A stretch of 64,000 bases of DNA from Pectinophora gossypiella. Its lineage: Eukaryota > Arthropoda > Insecta > Lepidoptera > Gelechiidae. The DNA is taken from assembly GCF_024362695.1 (NCBI RefSeq), contig NC_065415.1:5497438-5561437 (forward strand). The letters run 5' to 3'. Every line of letters begins with the position of its first letter. Position 1 is the stretch's first letter. Both the position numbers and the translations under genes were made by a program. This document shows, piece after piece, positions 40,501 to 52,500 of the stretch. Below the pieces are notes generated by a model. It was not told where the DNA came from. It ran no database searches and worked only from the letters and a program-made list of their open reading frames with translations.

Positions 40501-43500
40501 CAATGTCTTCTATTAATTTTGCTATCTCCATTGCCATTAGGTATATCCGATAAATTTAATCCATAATATGATTATTTCTTGAATTTGAAGCATGTTTAAA
40601 TAGCAAAAAGTTTCAATAGTTTTTTTATGTATCTTATTGCTGGAAGAAGAAAAAAGGTAGGCCTTTACCTGGCAGTGCGAACTATAATCCAGATTAGATA
40701 AAAAAATACATGATCGAAAAGAATCATGTGTCTACTCAACGTAATCAATTTTCCTGCTCAAGCAAGGTAAGCCAACACAATCTGTCACAAAAAGTAAACA
40801 CATCCCACAAAATTACTATAAAGAAAATATTGTACCTATACGAAATTCAATCGATGGATGGATGACTAGAAAAGACTTCATACACAAGTATTTTATATGA
40901 TGCAGACAGATAATAATTTATAATATTTTGTTTTGCATTGCTATTATTTGTTTCATTTTCAATCTTGTCAATACTTGAATGAACCCGAAGCTCTAAAAAA
41001 CCTTTAGCTGCTTTTGCTTTTTCTGGACAAGGAAAGGATTTTACTATTACTCTACATATTGCGACAAAATTAAGTAACTTACAGTCATCAGTAAGAGAAC
41101 AATCCAAGCACGACAAACTCAATAAGTCCACTATCACAGAAAGCCAGTTCTACACTAACGCATGTTATCAGGTCCTCATTCTCTTGATTGTTAGTAAATA
41201 AATTAACTAAGCATCCTGCAGTTAGCTAATTACTATAACTATACATTAGACTGATATATAATATCTATTGAGAGCTAATCGCCACCTAGAAAAGATCGAA
41301 AGTAAGAAACAGACTAGGGTCTTCGTCAATGGCAAGAAATGGGAAAATATAGGCTTTCTTGAAAAAAAAACATAATCATATTCTGGGCGTGGACAAATGT
41401 TCCCGAATTAAACCATTGCCTCATGACAACAAAAACGAAGCTGGTTTATATTCGCATTAAAATTAACGTATCATAAAGTGAATGAATGACGTCACCGAGA
41501 TTATACTCGACTTTATCGTTTCATCGTATAAACGTCCGAAACGTTTACAATAAAACGTTCATTTGCAGTGGCTAAGCGTGTAATTTGGCTGTTTATAGCA
41601 TTGTTCCATTACCATATTCATATTACTATTTTCTTTTAGGCGATGATGGCAGCTAGCACATAACTCTTGCACAAATAGTTTGTGATGGTAATTAATAACA
41701 CAACGTACTCATAACGTGTTAGGGGCCACTAAAGAAACGCCAATCAGTCCATTCTGAAGCCCCACAGTGTATCCTTTGATCAACTTCATTTGCATCGATA
41801 TACTTAACTGGTACCAAAATCTATTGAAACTGGTTAACACTCGAGTATAGTATATTGTACTCGTAGTTTCGAGGTCGAATCGTCATGGTCATTGCCAATG
41901 TCATTCGCATTGTATTAGGAGATAATATTATTACACGTTCAAACGTATTACGTATTCTAAATATAAACAAATTAAAAAAAATACATTAATAAAACAAAAC
42001 TACCAAACGTACACATGCGAACTATTTCATACGTAGTAGCATGTTTAATAATATATTCCACCTGAAACGCCTTGTAAACATGGCGTAAGTGATTTCCGCA
42101 TAAAATGAAATAATGAAAAATGCTTTGCAGAAGTAAGTACAACCATAAAGCAGTCTTGTTTATCAGTTTCCCTATCAGTGCATAGCATGGGCATTATAAG
42201 TTCACTCAATTGAACAGAAAATCGATTGAGTGTGAACCGAAGCGAAATAATGTGAGATCGAATGTCAAATTGTGAATACTCATCTTGTTTACTGTTTTCA
42301 TTATGACTAAATTCAATGTGACTTAAACGACAAAGCAGTTCAACCATCATCTCCCTTGCTTTATCCCGTTCTCACGGGGTCCGCTTACACCTAAAGATTT
42401 GACAGGTCCGGTTTTCCAAAAGCGGCTGCCATTTTGACCACCAACCCGAAAGGAGCCCAATTTGGGCAAGAAAAGAAAGGAGAACAAGTTAGTCCAAGCA
42501 TGAAAGTATAATTCACTCCTAAAAGTCAAAGGTAATTAGTTTTATAAAGACAATGGAATCCGAAATTCAATATTCGGGAAATTTGCTGTTTATTGAAAGT
42601 TAAGCAAAGTAAAATAAACAAACACAGACGAAATTATACAACAACCTTAAACTTTACCTTGTTACCAACACCGATAGGCCTGCTACCGTAGCGAAACCCG
42701 ATAACATTATTACACGCATCATTACGATTATGATGAAAGGAGATGTTTATGCTGCATAGATAATAACTTGTCCATCGTGTGTCATTAGTACATTATCAAT
42801 TTATCATTTCATTTTCTTTGTGCCGCCGCGTGTCAATTGCAAGTCAAAGGCTGCAGTTATCTAGGACAATAAACAATCCATAACAAAGGAACAAAGGCTC
42901 ATCACACGTCATATTTAAATGCAGCATGCACTTCCTGTGCGGTAATACATCGAGTATGCATAAGAATCATCTCTGAGGACTCTATGAAAACAAGAGAAAA
43001 TATTGATCTGTAATTAGTTTTGGGAAGATAGAAAGAAAGAGAGGAAGGGCTTCCCCTTCCTCTCTTTCTTGTTGTTGGTCTTCACCAAGAAGAGCTTACA
43101 TGGAACAGATTAAAGAAAAGGCGAACGTCGTGTCTTATGAGGAAGTCTAATAATTGGCCTTTGATAGACAAAAATGAAGAATGCTACACCAACAAGAGCG
43201 TGGTTCTTAAATTAAATGATGATTGACTTTGGGTTGTAGTTTTTATGTGAGTCAGTAAATTAGCAGCTGTTGATCTCCCGAATATTTAATAAATGAATTA
43301 CGTACAACATAATTATAATATTTTAATAATTTAATTTATTCTGAAGCGTATGCATACTGAGCTCACCACTCGCTTCAAAATACGATGAACCATCTGTTTG
43401 AAAATACGATGACTCTAATAATAAAATGTTGATGAAATTAGTATTATAATCAAAACATAATCCTCAATTTCAACGGCGAATTTAAAGTGTAAACAAAAGG

Positions 43501-46500
43501 GCGCTATGACTATAAGTATGACTCATAATAATAGGAAAATTTGTACTAGGAAGCTGGTTTATAAACAGTAGTAAATTAACGCTAGTTACTTATTGTAATA
43601 AAAACACAGTAGGTACCATCCTAATTATAATTGGTACTCACTACTGCAGAGTACTGTACAACACCGTACTACGAAAAATAGATATCATATCCGTAGCAGA
43701 TATGTTTATTTGATTAACATATTCAGATATTGCTGTACTTCTATTTAATTATGAGTCTTTTTGTAATTATTTAATTTGGTTTTGGTGCAATAAAGTATAT
43801 TTGTATTGTATTGTATACTCCCCACATTATTTTTCAGAACATTCCTCGCTTTTGCCGTCTCAGCTGAAGAGCCTACTAGGTATATCGACTCGAGATTGTC
43901 TACGGCAGCGTAACAACGTCATCGGAATTGGAGAGAGGCTTCACAATAATGGTCTTGCTATTTTTATTCTTTACATTTTTTACTGTATTCGCTTTAAAGT
44001 GAATCAAGCCCATAACAAATGTACAATTCTCAACATCAACTTTTGCAGTAGATATAAAATTTCCGCGGTAGAGACCAGTGTGTTCCATAAACTTCATGCC
44101 TGCCGATTACCCGTCCTTTTCTTTATCCGCGGATAAGAAAATTACAGGTATAACTTAAAATAAAATTAGATGGTGTGTATTGGAATCAGCACCAATGTGG
44201 TATTTATTTCTCGAGATATTTTTCTCACTTAGGGCTCATACTCCTGACAAACAATGTTACTCAGCATCGACGATGTCTGATATAATCTCATCGGCTGAGA
44301 CCGAAACACCAGGTGACGACCTTGCATGTGTTTACACGACACGCAGCTCCGGCTTAATGATTTATTTTGCTAACAATGTCTACTGCCTCCTGCTGCTAGA
44401 TGTATTGAACGTGTATACACGTTCACCTACCCATGTGATAGATAATAAATTCTCATGAAACAATTACACGGTCGGCTGCCATACTTTACGCCCGAAGAAA
44501 TTCATTTCATTATAAATGTATAAGCTATCATTTACTATGTTTTGGGAAATATTATATTGGATAAATAAATACATGATTTTATAATTTCCTACTACTACGA
44601 AACCTATTATTATAACGAGTAGTAAAGCTCTCGTGTCATAGGAACTACTAAAGGCATTTATTTAAGTAGCAACGTTTATTTTCCCGGCCTTTGCCGAGGC
44701 GGAAAATTAAAATTACACAAGGAAACCACACTGACCTCAGAATGTTTGACTTCAACATGAAGTACATACAAAGAACCACATTACAAAGAACTGTTCGTAT
44801 CAATTATAACAACATTAACCAAAGATTCCGCATTGCAGAGTATCATAAAGATTATTAGATATCATTGGTAATAGTAACTATTAGTTGCTAAGGCACCAGA
44901 ATAAAGGAAGACATAATAATAATAACACGGTCGACATTACGACAGTATATGAACAAAGACCAATAACATGCATCATTCATGTGGTTTTAAAATACAGATG
45001 CCCTCGATCTGTCAACAAACTGAGTCAGAAAACATGTTTGTACATTAATATTCCACAAGATCGTTAAACTCGAGAACAAATTCGAAACCACAAAGAAGAA
45101 CTGAGCTTTTTATAACATTGCTGACAATGAGAATGATAGAAACGAAACAACAAAAGGATATATGCACGTAAGGAATGATAAAGCGTAAAGAGCCTAATCA
45201 AAGCCTGCTCATCAAGGTACGGCAAGTACATACTAAGCACTGTATTTCGCCATATTAATGCTAGATACGATAGAGAATGCGGAAGATTTAATGGCACTTC
45301 ACACACTAAACTTTTCCGATCAAAACATATCAATTAAACGCCAGCGAGAAACGCTTTTACGATACAACTAGTGTTTTCTATTTCTTTGCCACGGCATTGA
45401 AGGAGGCACGGAAAGAATATAACAATTTCAACACCATTTTCTCATATAAAGTCATGTTTAATACCTTACTTGGTTACGTGTTTCATAGTAAAATTATAGA
45501 ACAGTCACGCCCGAGAAGCCTGGGTTGAGCACGTGATTTGATTGTCGGTAATTGATTGGAGCCGCACGCTTGTCGCGACTTATTTCTTTCCAGGGTTGTC
45601 TGTCGATGGCAATTATTCAAATATTTATAATTTCTTGGCCCTTTTTTGGTATTTCGGCACCCTGACAAATAGGTACGATCGTTGAATGAAAAAGACTTAT
45701 TTTGACGACAAGCATTATTAGAGGAATAAAATCTTACTAAATTCAACAGATTATATTTAAATAAAGCCTTCCATATTTAAAAATATAGAATTCTAATAAC
45801 AAATTAATTTCGAAACGCTAACAGTAATTTTCGGCTTGGACCTTTCAAGATGGATATCAGTAGACCGTGACCGTGACATGCTGAAACTACCACGATTTTA
45901 TTTTACTACTAGAATACCTACTTACTGTATATTCTTCTAAAACATCTTACCATTCCTTTGTAACGTCTTTTGCTTACTTAATAAGGATAACAAAAGCCCG
46001 TTCGTCACGTTATTATATAATTACTAGGTATAACAGGACGAGCTTTAATAAAGTAAATATTACAATACTTAACTTGATAACAACTTTTTTTTGACGAGAC
46101 TTATAGGTTTTCCGCAGATGGCATTAACTACTTGGCCGGACAAATGGGGAGCGCTGAGGGCTCTCAACCGTAACAACGTTTAAGACAACATGCCTGAGGG
46201 TGCCCAGTTGGGCGCGATCCTCGGCTCAGGGCGTCGCCTGAGAGGAAAAATATTTGAAAGAATTAATCGACCCTAGTGAGTCGATAGCGATAAGCGCTGA
46301 TTGAGGGAATTTGATAACAACGTATATCTACCTGTACTACTAGTAACTGTAATCTATATAACAGAACGCCGCTATTGCTAAAATATGATATCTATTTTTA
46401 ATTGTCTAATAAATAAGTATTTGTTATGTTATGTTATATCTGTTTACAATATACAATAAATTGTTTTAGCTCGTACAAGATAATAGACCTCCTAATACTA

Positions 46501-49500
46501 ATATTGTTATCTTATTAATTTATATGAAAAGATGGTACAGGAATTTACAATAATTACACGTTAGATAAACCATAGAAACCTTTACTCCAGCGGGATGCTT
46601 TAAAGATAGGTGGCGATAAGAGGTAAGTCTATCCGTACACCACAACTATTGTTGAGGAAGTGTCGGTCCACAACACATAATAAATACATTCACAATAATA
46701 AGGAACCAGTATTTATTCATGTAGCTATACTGTAGTACTAGCAGTATACGTATAATAACATGTAGATTATAAGCCTAGAACGTTCTACTATATACGAAAC
46801 ACACTCATTCGTTTATAGACTAAAATAAGATAAATTATTGACGACCAGCACTAAGTTCCTAACCTTGACCTAGAGAATCATTCTATTCGAACTTGTCCTT
46901 CATTCGGCGTTAAAGTTACAATAAAAACTACTTTGGGAAAGTTTTTGGTGTTCTTCTAAATGGTTACAAACACGCAAATGTCTCTATTTCGTTGATACAG
47001 AATTACATTATTTTCTATGACATCAGAATAACCGGACTTGCGCCAATGAGTTATTAATTTATCTTAAGTGCAGTTTTCACAAACAGTTGGCGCGACCATT
47101 ATAGACAGCGATACGACTCCACCTATCACGTTGGTCTAACAGAGAGCTCGGTGACGTGTGGGTACCAAGCTAGAATAAGCCATATAATCTGTACATTTGC
47201 GAAGCACTACGCGACGCCATACCTGGTATCTATTGTCTCATCTAACTTCATTATTATAGTTTCCGCGCTCCCGGCCTCTGTGGCCCAGTGGTTGAGCAAC
47301 GCTCACGACTCGGAGACCCTGGGTTCGAATCCCGGTGATCCCTAGTTTGGTTAGGACATTACAGGCTGATCACCTGATTGTCCGAAAGTAAGATGATCCG
47401 TGCTTCGAAAGGTACGTTAAGTCATTGATCCCGGTTACTATTTACTGATGTGAGTAATCGTTACATGAGCCATGTCAGGGGCCTTTGTCGGCTCGACAGG
47501 GTTGATGAGGCTAGTATTCCACCTCACAACCCACACGATAAGAAGAAGAAGATAGTTTCCGAGCTAGCACGCTGGGGAACACACATGTTGACTATAATTA
47601 TTATGAACCTTTGGTTTTATTGCAGGGCAAAGGCTTCTCTAATTCCATCTTCACTTTTCTCTTTATCATGAAATGTTATTGTTTCTCGCAATTTCTTTCA
47701 AAGTCAGCCTGTCTCTTGGCGCAGATAAACATATTTGATATCGAATAATGTTATCTAGTATAATAATTTCCATATCATAAGGTGCTCGAGCCATGTGCTC
47801 TATAATTTTCCTGTCGCATTGAGGCTGTTCTCCTTGATCTCTTGGCACGAGGTTACGCCTTAAGTCTAATAAACTTCGCTGACAAGTAGGTATTTTCTTC
47901 ATAGCATAATGATATTGCCTGATTACTTTATCCCATAGAAAATCCTACACGTGTCAGCATATACTTAATCATAATGAGGTTATGGCGCTTTGTAATATAA
48001 AATGGAGGAGCACTATAAAAATATTGTTTATCTATACTAACTAACATTCCTATAAATGGAGGCGATTTCCGAACCATTAAAAACAAATTTTCAGGTCTAT
48101 GGCAGATCTTTTCTTTGCATCGAACCATAACAATCGCCCACAATCTAGTTATAAATGAAAATATATATTTAAATCATACTTTTATATTTAAGTTCTTATA
48201 AATGTGGGTAACATAATGGGTACATCTAAAACTTATCTGATTTATTAGGTATTTATTTCGAGTATATACATTAAAAAACTTATGAATTGGTATTCCTTCG
48301 CTACTTCTTAGTCGTTCAAGTTGTAGAAGATAAGTAACAAACGCAGTTTTCAATTACCAGCTGAAAATAGAGTACGCTTAAAAGGTTTCGTTAATTATTT
48401 TTCCTAGAACGCCATTTGTCAAAAACGTCCAGTGCTTAGCGAAATGAGTGACAATTTATCACGACACTTTTAAGTCTTTAAAACATTAAACAAATGCGTT
48501 AACCATCTAACAAAATGAAACTTAAATGTAAGTAACCCTATTTTTGTATAACAAAACGTACTGAACAAAGTAGATACCACTCTTACAATTTAAAAGGGCT
48601 CAAATCTAGGGCGTTTTAGTGGGTCGCCTTCAAGTGGGTGGGTTTGGTTTTATTTTCCTTGTAGTTAAGCCGTCGTTACACCAAATTGGCAAATAGAGTT
48701 TTCAAACGGAATTTCTAAGCATTTATTCGGAAAATCTATTAAAATACCGGTATTTCGGCCAAAATTATTCCAAAGATGTGTCCATGACGTTTATAAACAA
48801 TAGCCGACACTTCCTGACCAAAAGCCTTTACCTTTGTGTAATAATAAAGTCAATGGCACACGTACGCCTATATCGATTAACTATATTTCAATAATTCACT
48901 GCTCTATTCTACTCGCGTCATTTGGATCAACTCGGTTATTGTATACCACAAACGCTTTTATAATGTGTCCGATAAGACTCAATTTGGTATAGAAGTGAAA
49001 AACGGATTATATGGGACCTTGAATGTCAGTTCCCTGCGAAGGCTTCTACAGCCTTGTGTAGGACGGCCATTGTCAAAGACACCTGCCACTGTTACGTACA
49101 GCCTTTGAAATGTATTCCAGAAATGTAGAATTTATTTACTTATTATGTTCTTGCAAGCTTCACGTGAACCATCGCGCATCTGCAATTAACAAAGATGTTC
49201 TGCTGTTGTTTATTACTTATTTTATTGGTTTTTAGTGTTTATTACTAACACGACAAGTGTCATCATTATCGTAATGATTTATTGTAGGTATTATTTCAGA
49301 CGTGGTTTTGCATCAACGATGAAGCGGTACAGATCACTACTCGCAGAATGGACATTAGCCTCTGGTTCAGGAAACCCAGAGCAAATAGATACCTGAGAAA
49401 TTGGCAGATCCCCATTCTAGTTCTATCCAAAGTTATGGAGGTTGTGAATGGATGGAGAGTGCGCGCAACAACAGAATCGCGGATTGCAAATAAATAATGA

Positions 49501-52500
49501 TTTAAACGTTCATTTACACGATACAAGAAGATGCCAACATTATGTATAAAGTAGGAAATGCGCGAAACAGCAAATTTATCTACAGGTACTTCATTTACTG
49601 TCCTTGATACTATAATTCTAGAAACATAAGAGTAGATAAAAATATATTTTTATAAAGTACGTAACTAAAAATACTTTCTTGTTATGCTATGCGGCTGAGT
49701 GATAGATAGCATAGCAGCATTTTATGTTCTTATACTCTTATACCTTATTGTTTGGATATATATGTATACGATTAGCCACGGCCCCGTGGTAACATAATAA
49801 TATATGAACGATGCTCTAAGATGTCAAGTATAATTTATTTGTATTCCAACCGTTGCTTCCTCAGTGATTACGTCCTTGCAGATCTAATCTTCTTATGCTA
49901 TAAATAATTCTTCTATTCTGCCATGACGTTTATAATAATATAGCAATGTGCCCATAAATTATTTCTCCACGACAACTAAGTTCTATGGAGCTTTCAAGAA
50001 GTTTCTGTTATGTATGACTCAGGTATCGTGAAGCGCGTTTTTTAAGCGATAACATAAACTGCCTATATACGTCCCACTGCTGAGCACAGGCCTCCCCTCA
50101 ATCAACCGGAGGAGGTATGGAGCATACTCCACCACGCTGCTCCACTGCGGGTTGGTGATGGTGTTTTTTACGGCTAATAGCCGGGACCAACGGCTTAACG
50201 TGCCCTCCGAAGCACGGAATCATCTTACTTTTTCGGACAATCAGTTCGAAAAGTCCTTACCAAATAAAGGACAGTCTCACAAAGTGATTTCGACAATGTC
50301 CCCATCGGGAATCGAACCCGGACCTCCAGATCAAAAAAAAAAATCATTTTTTTTTTTTGATTTCGACAATGTCCCCATCGGGAATCGAACCCGGACCTCC
50401 AGATCGTGAGCCTAACGCTCTAACCACTAGACCACGGAGGCTGTTAGACCACGGAGGCTGTTGCATTTAGTCAGTACTAGGTAATTTAAATGCGTGAAAA
50501 CTGAATTAAGTAATCAAAACAAGTAAACATTTTACTGGCGTCTAAGATCCAGGATAGTTCGACATAATTACCTTAGTTCAGTAGATGTTATATATATACA
50601 GTTGCATCCCAAATAACAAAACGTGAAGCTGGACATTTTTGTCACTTCCAATTAAAGAGCGCGAGCGTGCCATTGATAAAATGGTGACCGCAAAACCGTT
50701 TGTGCCAATTACTAACACGCATCCCGCTGGAGATGATTATTGTGTAACCGAACTGTATGGCGTGAAACAATCATCGTAGGTAGATAGCATTCATGTCATC
50801 AACTCCCGACCATGGTCAGAAGCTATGGCTATACATATAATTACAATTACATCATTTCCCTTATGCGTAATGCGTGAAAAACATATCTGATCCTGAATAT
50901 GACATTTCGAAACAGTCGCGTAAAACTGAACAGTGACTAATGTTTAGCAAAGTAATTGAATGGATGTTGTATGGATAAACAGGACATGAAAATTAATGAT
51001 AATTGAGTTGATTAAAACAAAACATAATATGATAAAAATGCCTGGTAATAAATGTAGCCCTCTAGTTATTAAATAACTTGTAATGTATATCTACATTGAT
51101 TTAAAAGATGTGTTGCTGTTGCAGTTTCTTGTCATTTCTTCTCCTCAGCCATAACACCTTGCGAAATGACGAATGAATGATGATGAATGAGTAGTTTCAT
51201 AAAAGTTAAATTCACCTTCAACAAGTTTATCTATGTTAATTACGTTGAATAAATGATTCTGATTTTTTATTTGTAAGTAACATTCTTTTTAAACTTACAA
51301 ACATTTTTAAATTAAGAATGTTAGATACATAAGGTTAGAACCTATAAAGACATAACAATACTAATTTCTTTAGTGTTACTAGCAGTCATCTGCCCAACCC
51401 TAGTGAAGAACCCTGATGTGACAAGTTGATGTCGTAGGGTGAAGTCAATAATCAAAATTGGGAGTAGACTGGATATGTTACCAAATAATCACAGGCAATT
51501 GTTTATTTATTCAACTAGTTAAGTGCTTCAGTAGGCCATAAACCTAGTTTCCAGAATGAGAATACAAAACTAATATTTTAAAACTTGGTGTTTATAGGTC
51601 GATAACATTTTGCCTTTACAAACATGAATCTATCATTCCCACGAGTTTACAATCACAAACTTTACCCTTGATATAAAGAAAAATATACACATGTTATAAA
51701 TAATTATACACACCATAAACAATGTTTTGAATGAAAAAGCTTTCTTGAATACATTTACGTTACAGACTTTTCAACCCGTATTAAAGTACCTTAGAAATAG
51801 AAATGACAGACAATCTTTATGAAGATAGGCCACTTGTTTCGGAACTGCCTAATTATTCTTTTGCCTTTATAGACTCTTATTTTAAAAGTAGATAAAAATG
51901 GTTACAAATGGTAGCAAGTATGCATCAATTTGCTCGGCATTTGATGAATAATCAATGGTTACAAATATTGAACATTTAATTTTTATTTAATTCCAATAAT
52001 TTTTATTAAATATATTGGCACAAAGCATGGCATTACCAATTTATGAATTGCAACAAAATATTGAAATAGCCAACATATTTTAATTATATTTACACTGTAT
52101 TGTTCAATGTAGGTTGTCTAACATGACACAATTTGTATCAAACAAAAAGAATAATAGTGTAATAGAATTTCAAATAAAATGTTGACATTGTGATAACACA
52201 CGGCTAACAGTGGAATAAGCCATGAGTCTGAACAAAGGTTTTATAGTGGACTTTGAGACTATGGTAGATAAACATTGGTGATATGGACATTATAGTACTA
52301 TGCTATGGACTAGTTACTAAAGACTCAAATAGACTAGAATAGAATTACTTTTAAATATAACTCATTGCATCCTTATAGATAATTAAGCACTATTTTGAGG
52401 GCTTTATTATAATACATAACTTACAAATTACTAGGTATGTGTTTTTTATAAAAAATATTTATGCTCACATATAAACTGACACACATGTGTATAGATATAT

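Noticed and set aside
42045..42350. 101-codon open frame on the minus strand
   Set aside because: No recognisable domain or splice context, and it overlaps a dispersed repeat at its upstream side; it looks like a chance frame in intron 1.
47271..47345. Functional tRNA gene
   Set aside because: A and B boxes are present, but the acceptor stem does not pair and a SINE body with a simple-repeat tail follows.
50356..50455. Functional tRNA gene on the minus strand
   Set aside because: It has a good B box, but there is no clean cloverleaf, the B-box segment is duplicated, and it continues into a SINE body found elsewhere in the window.
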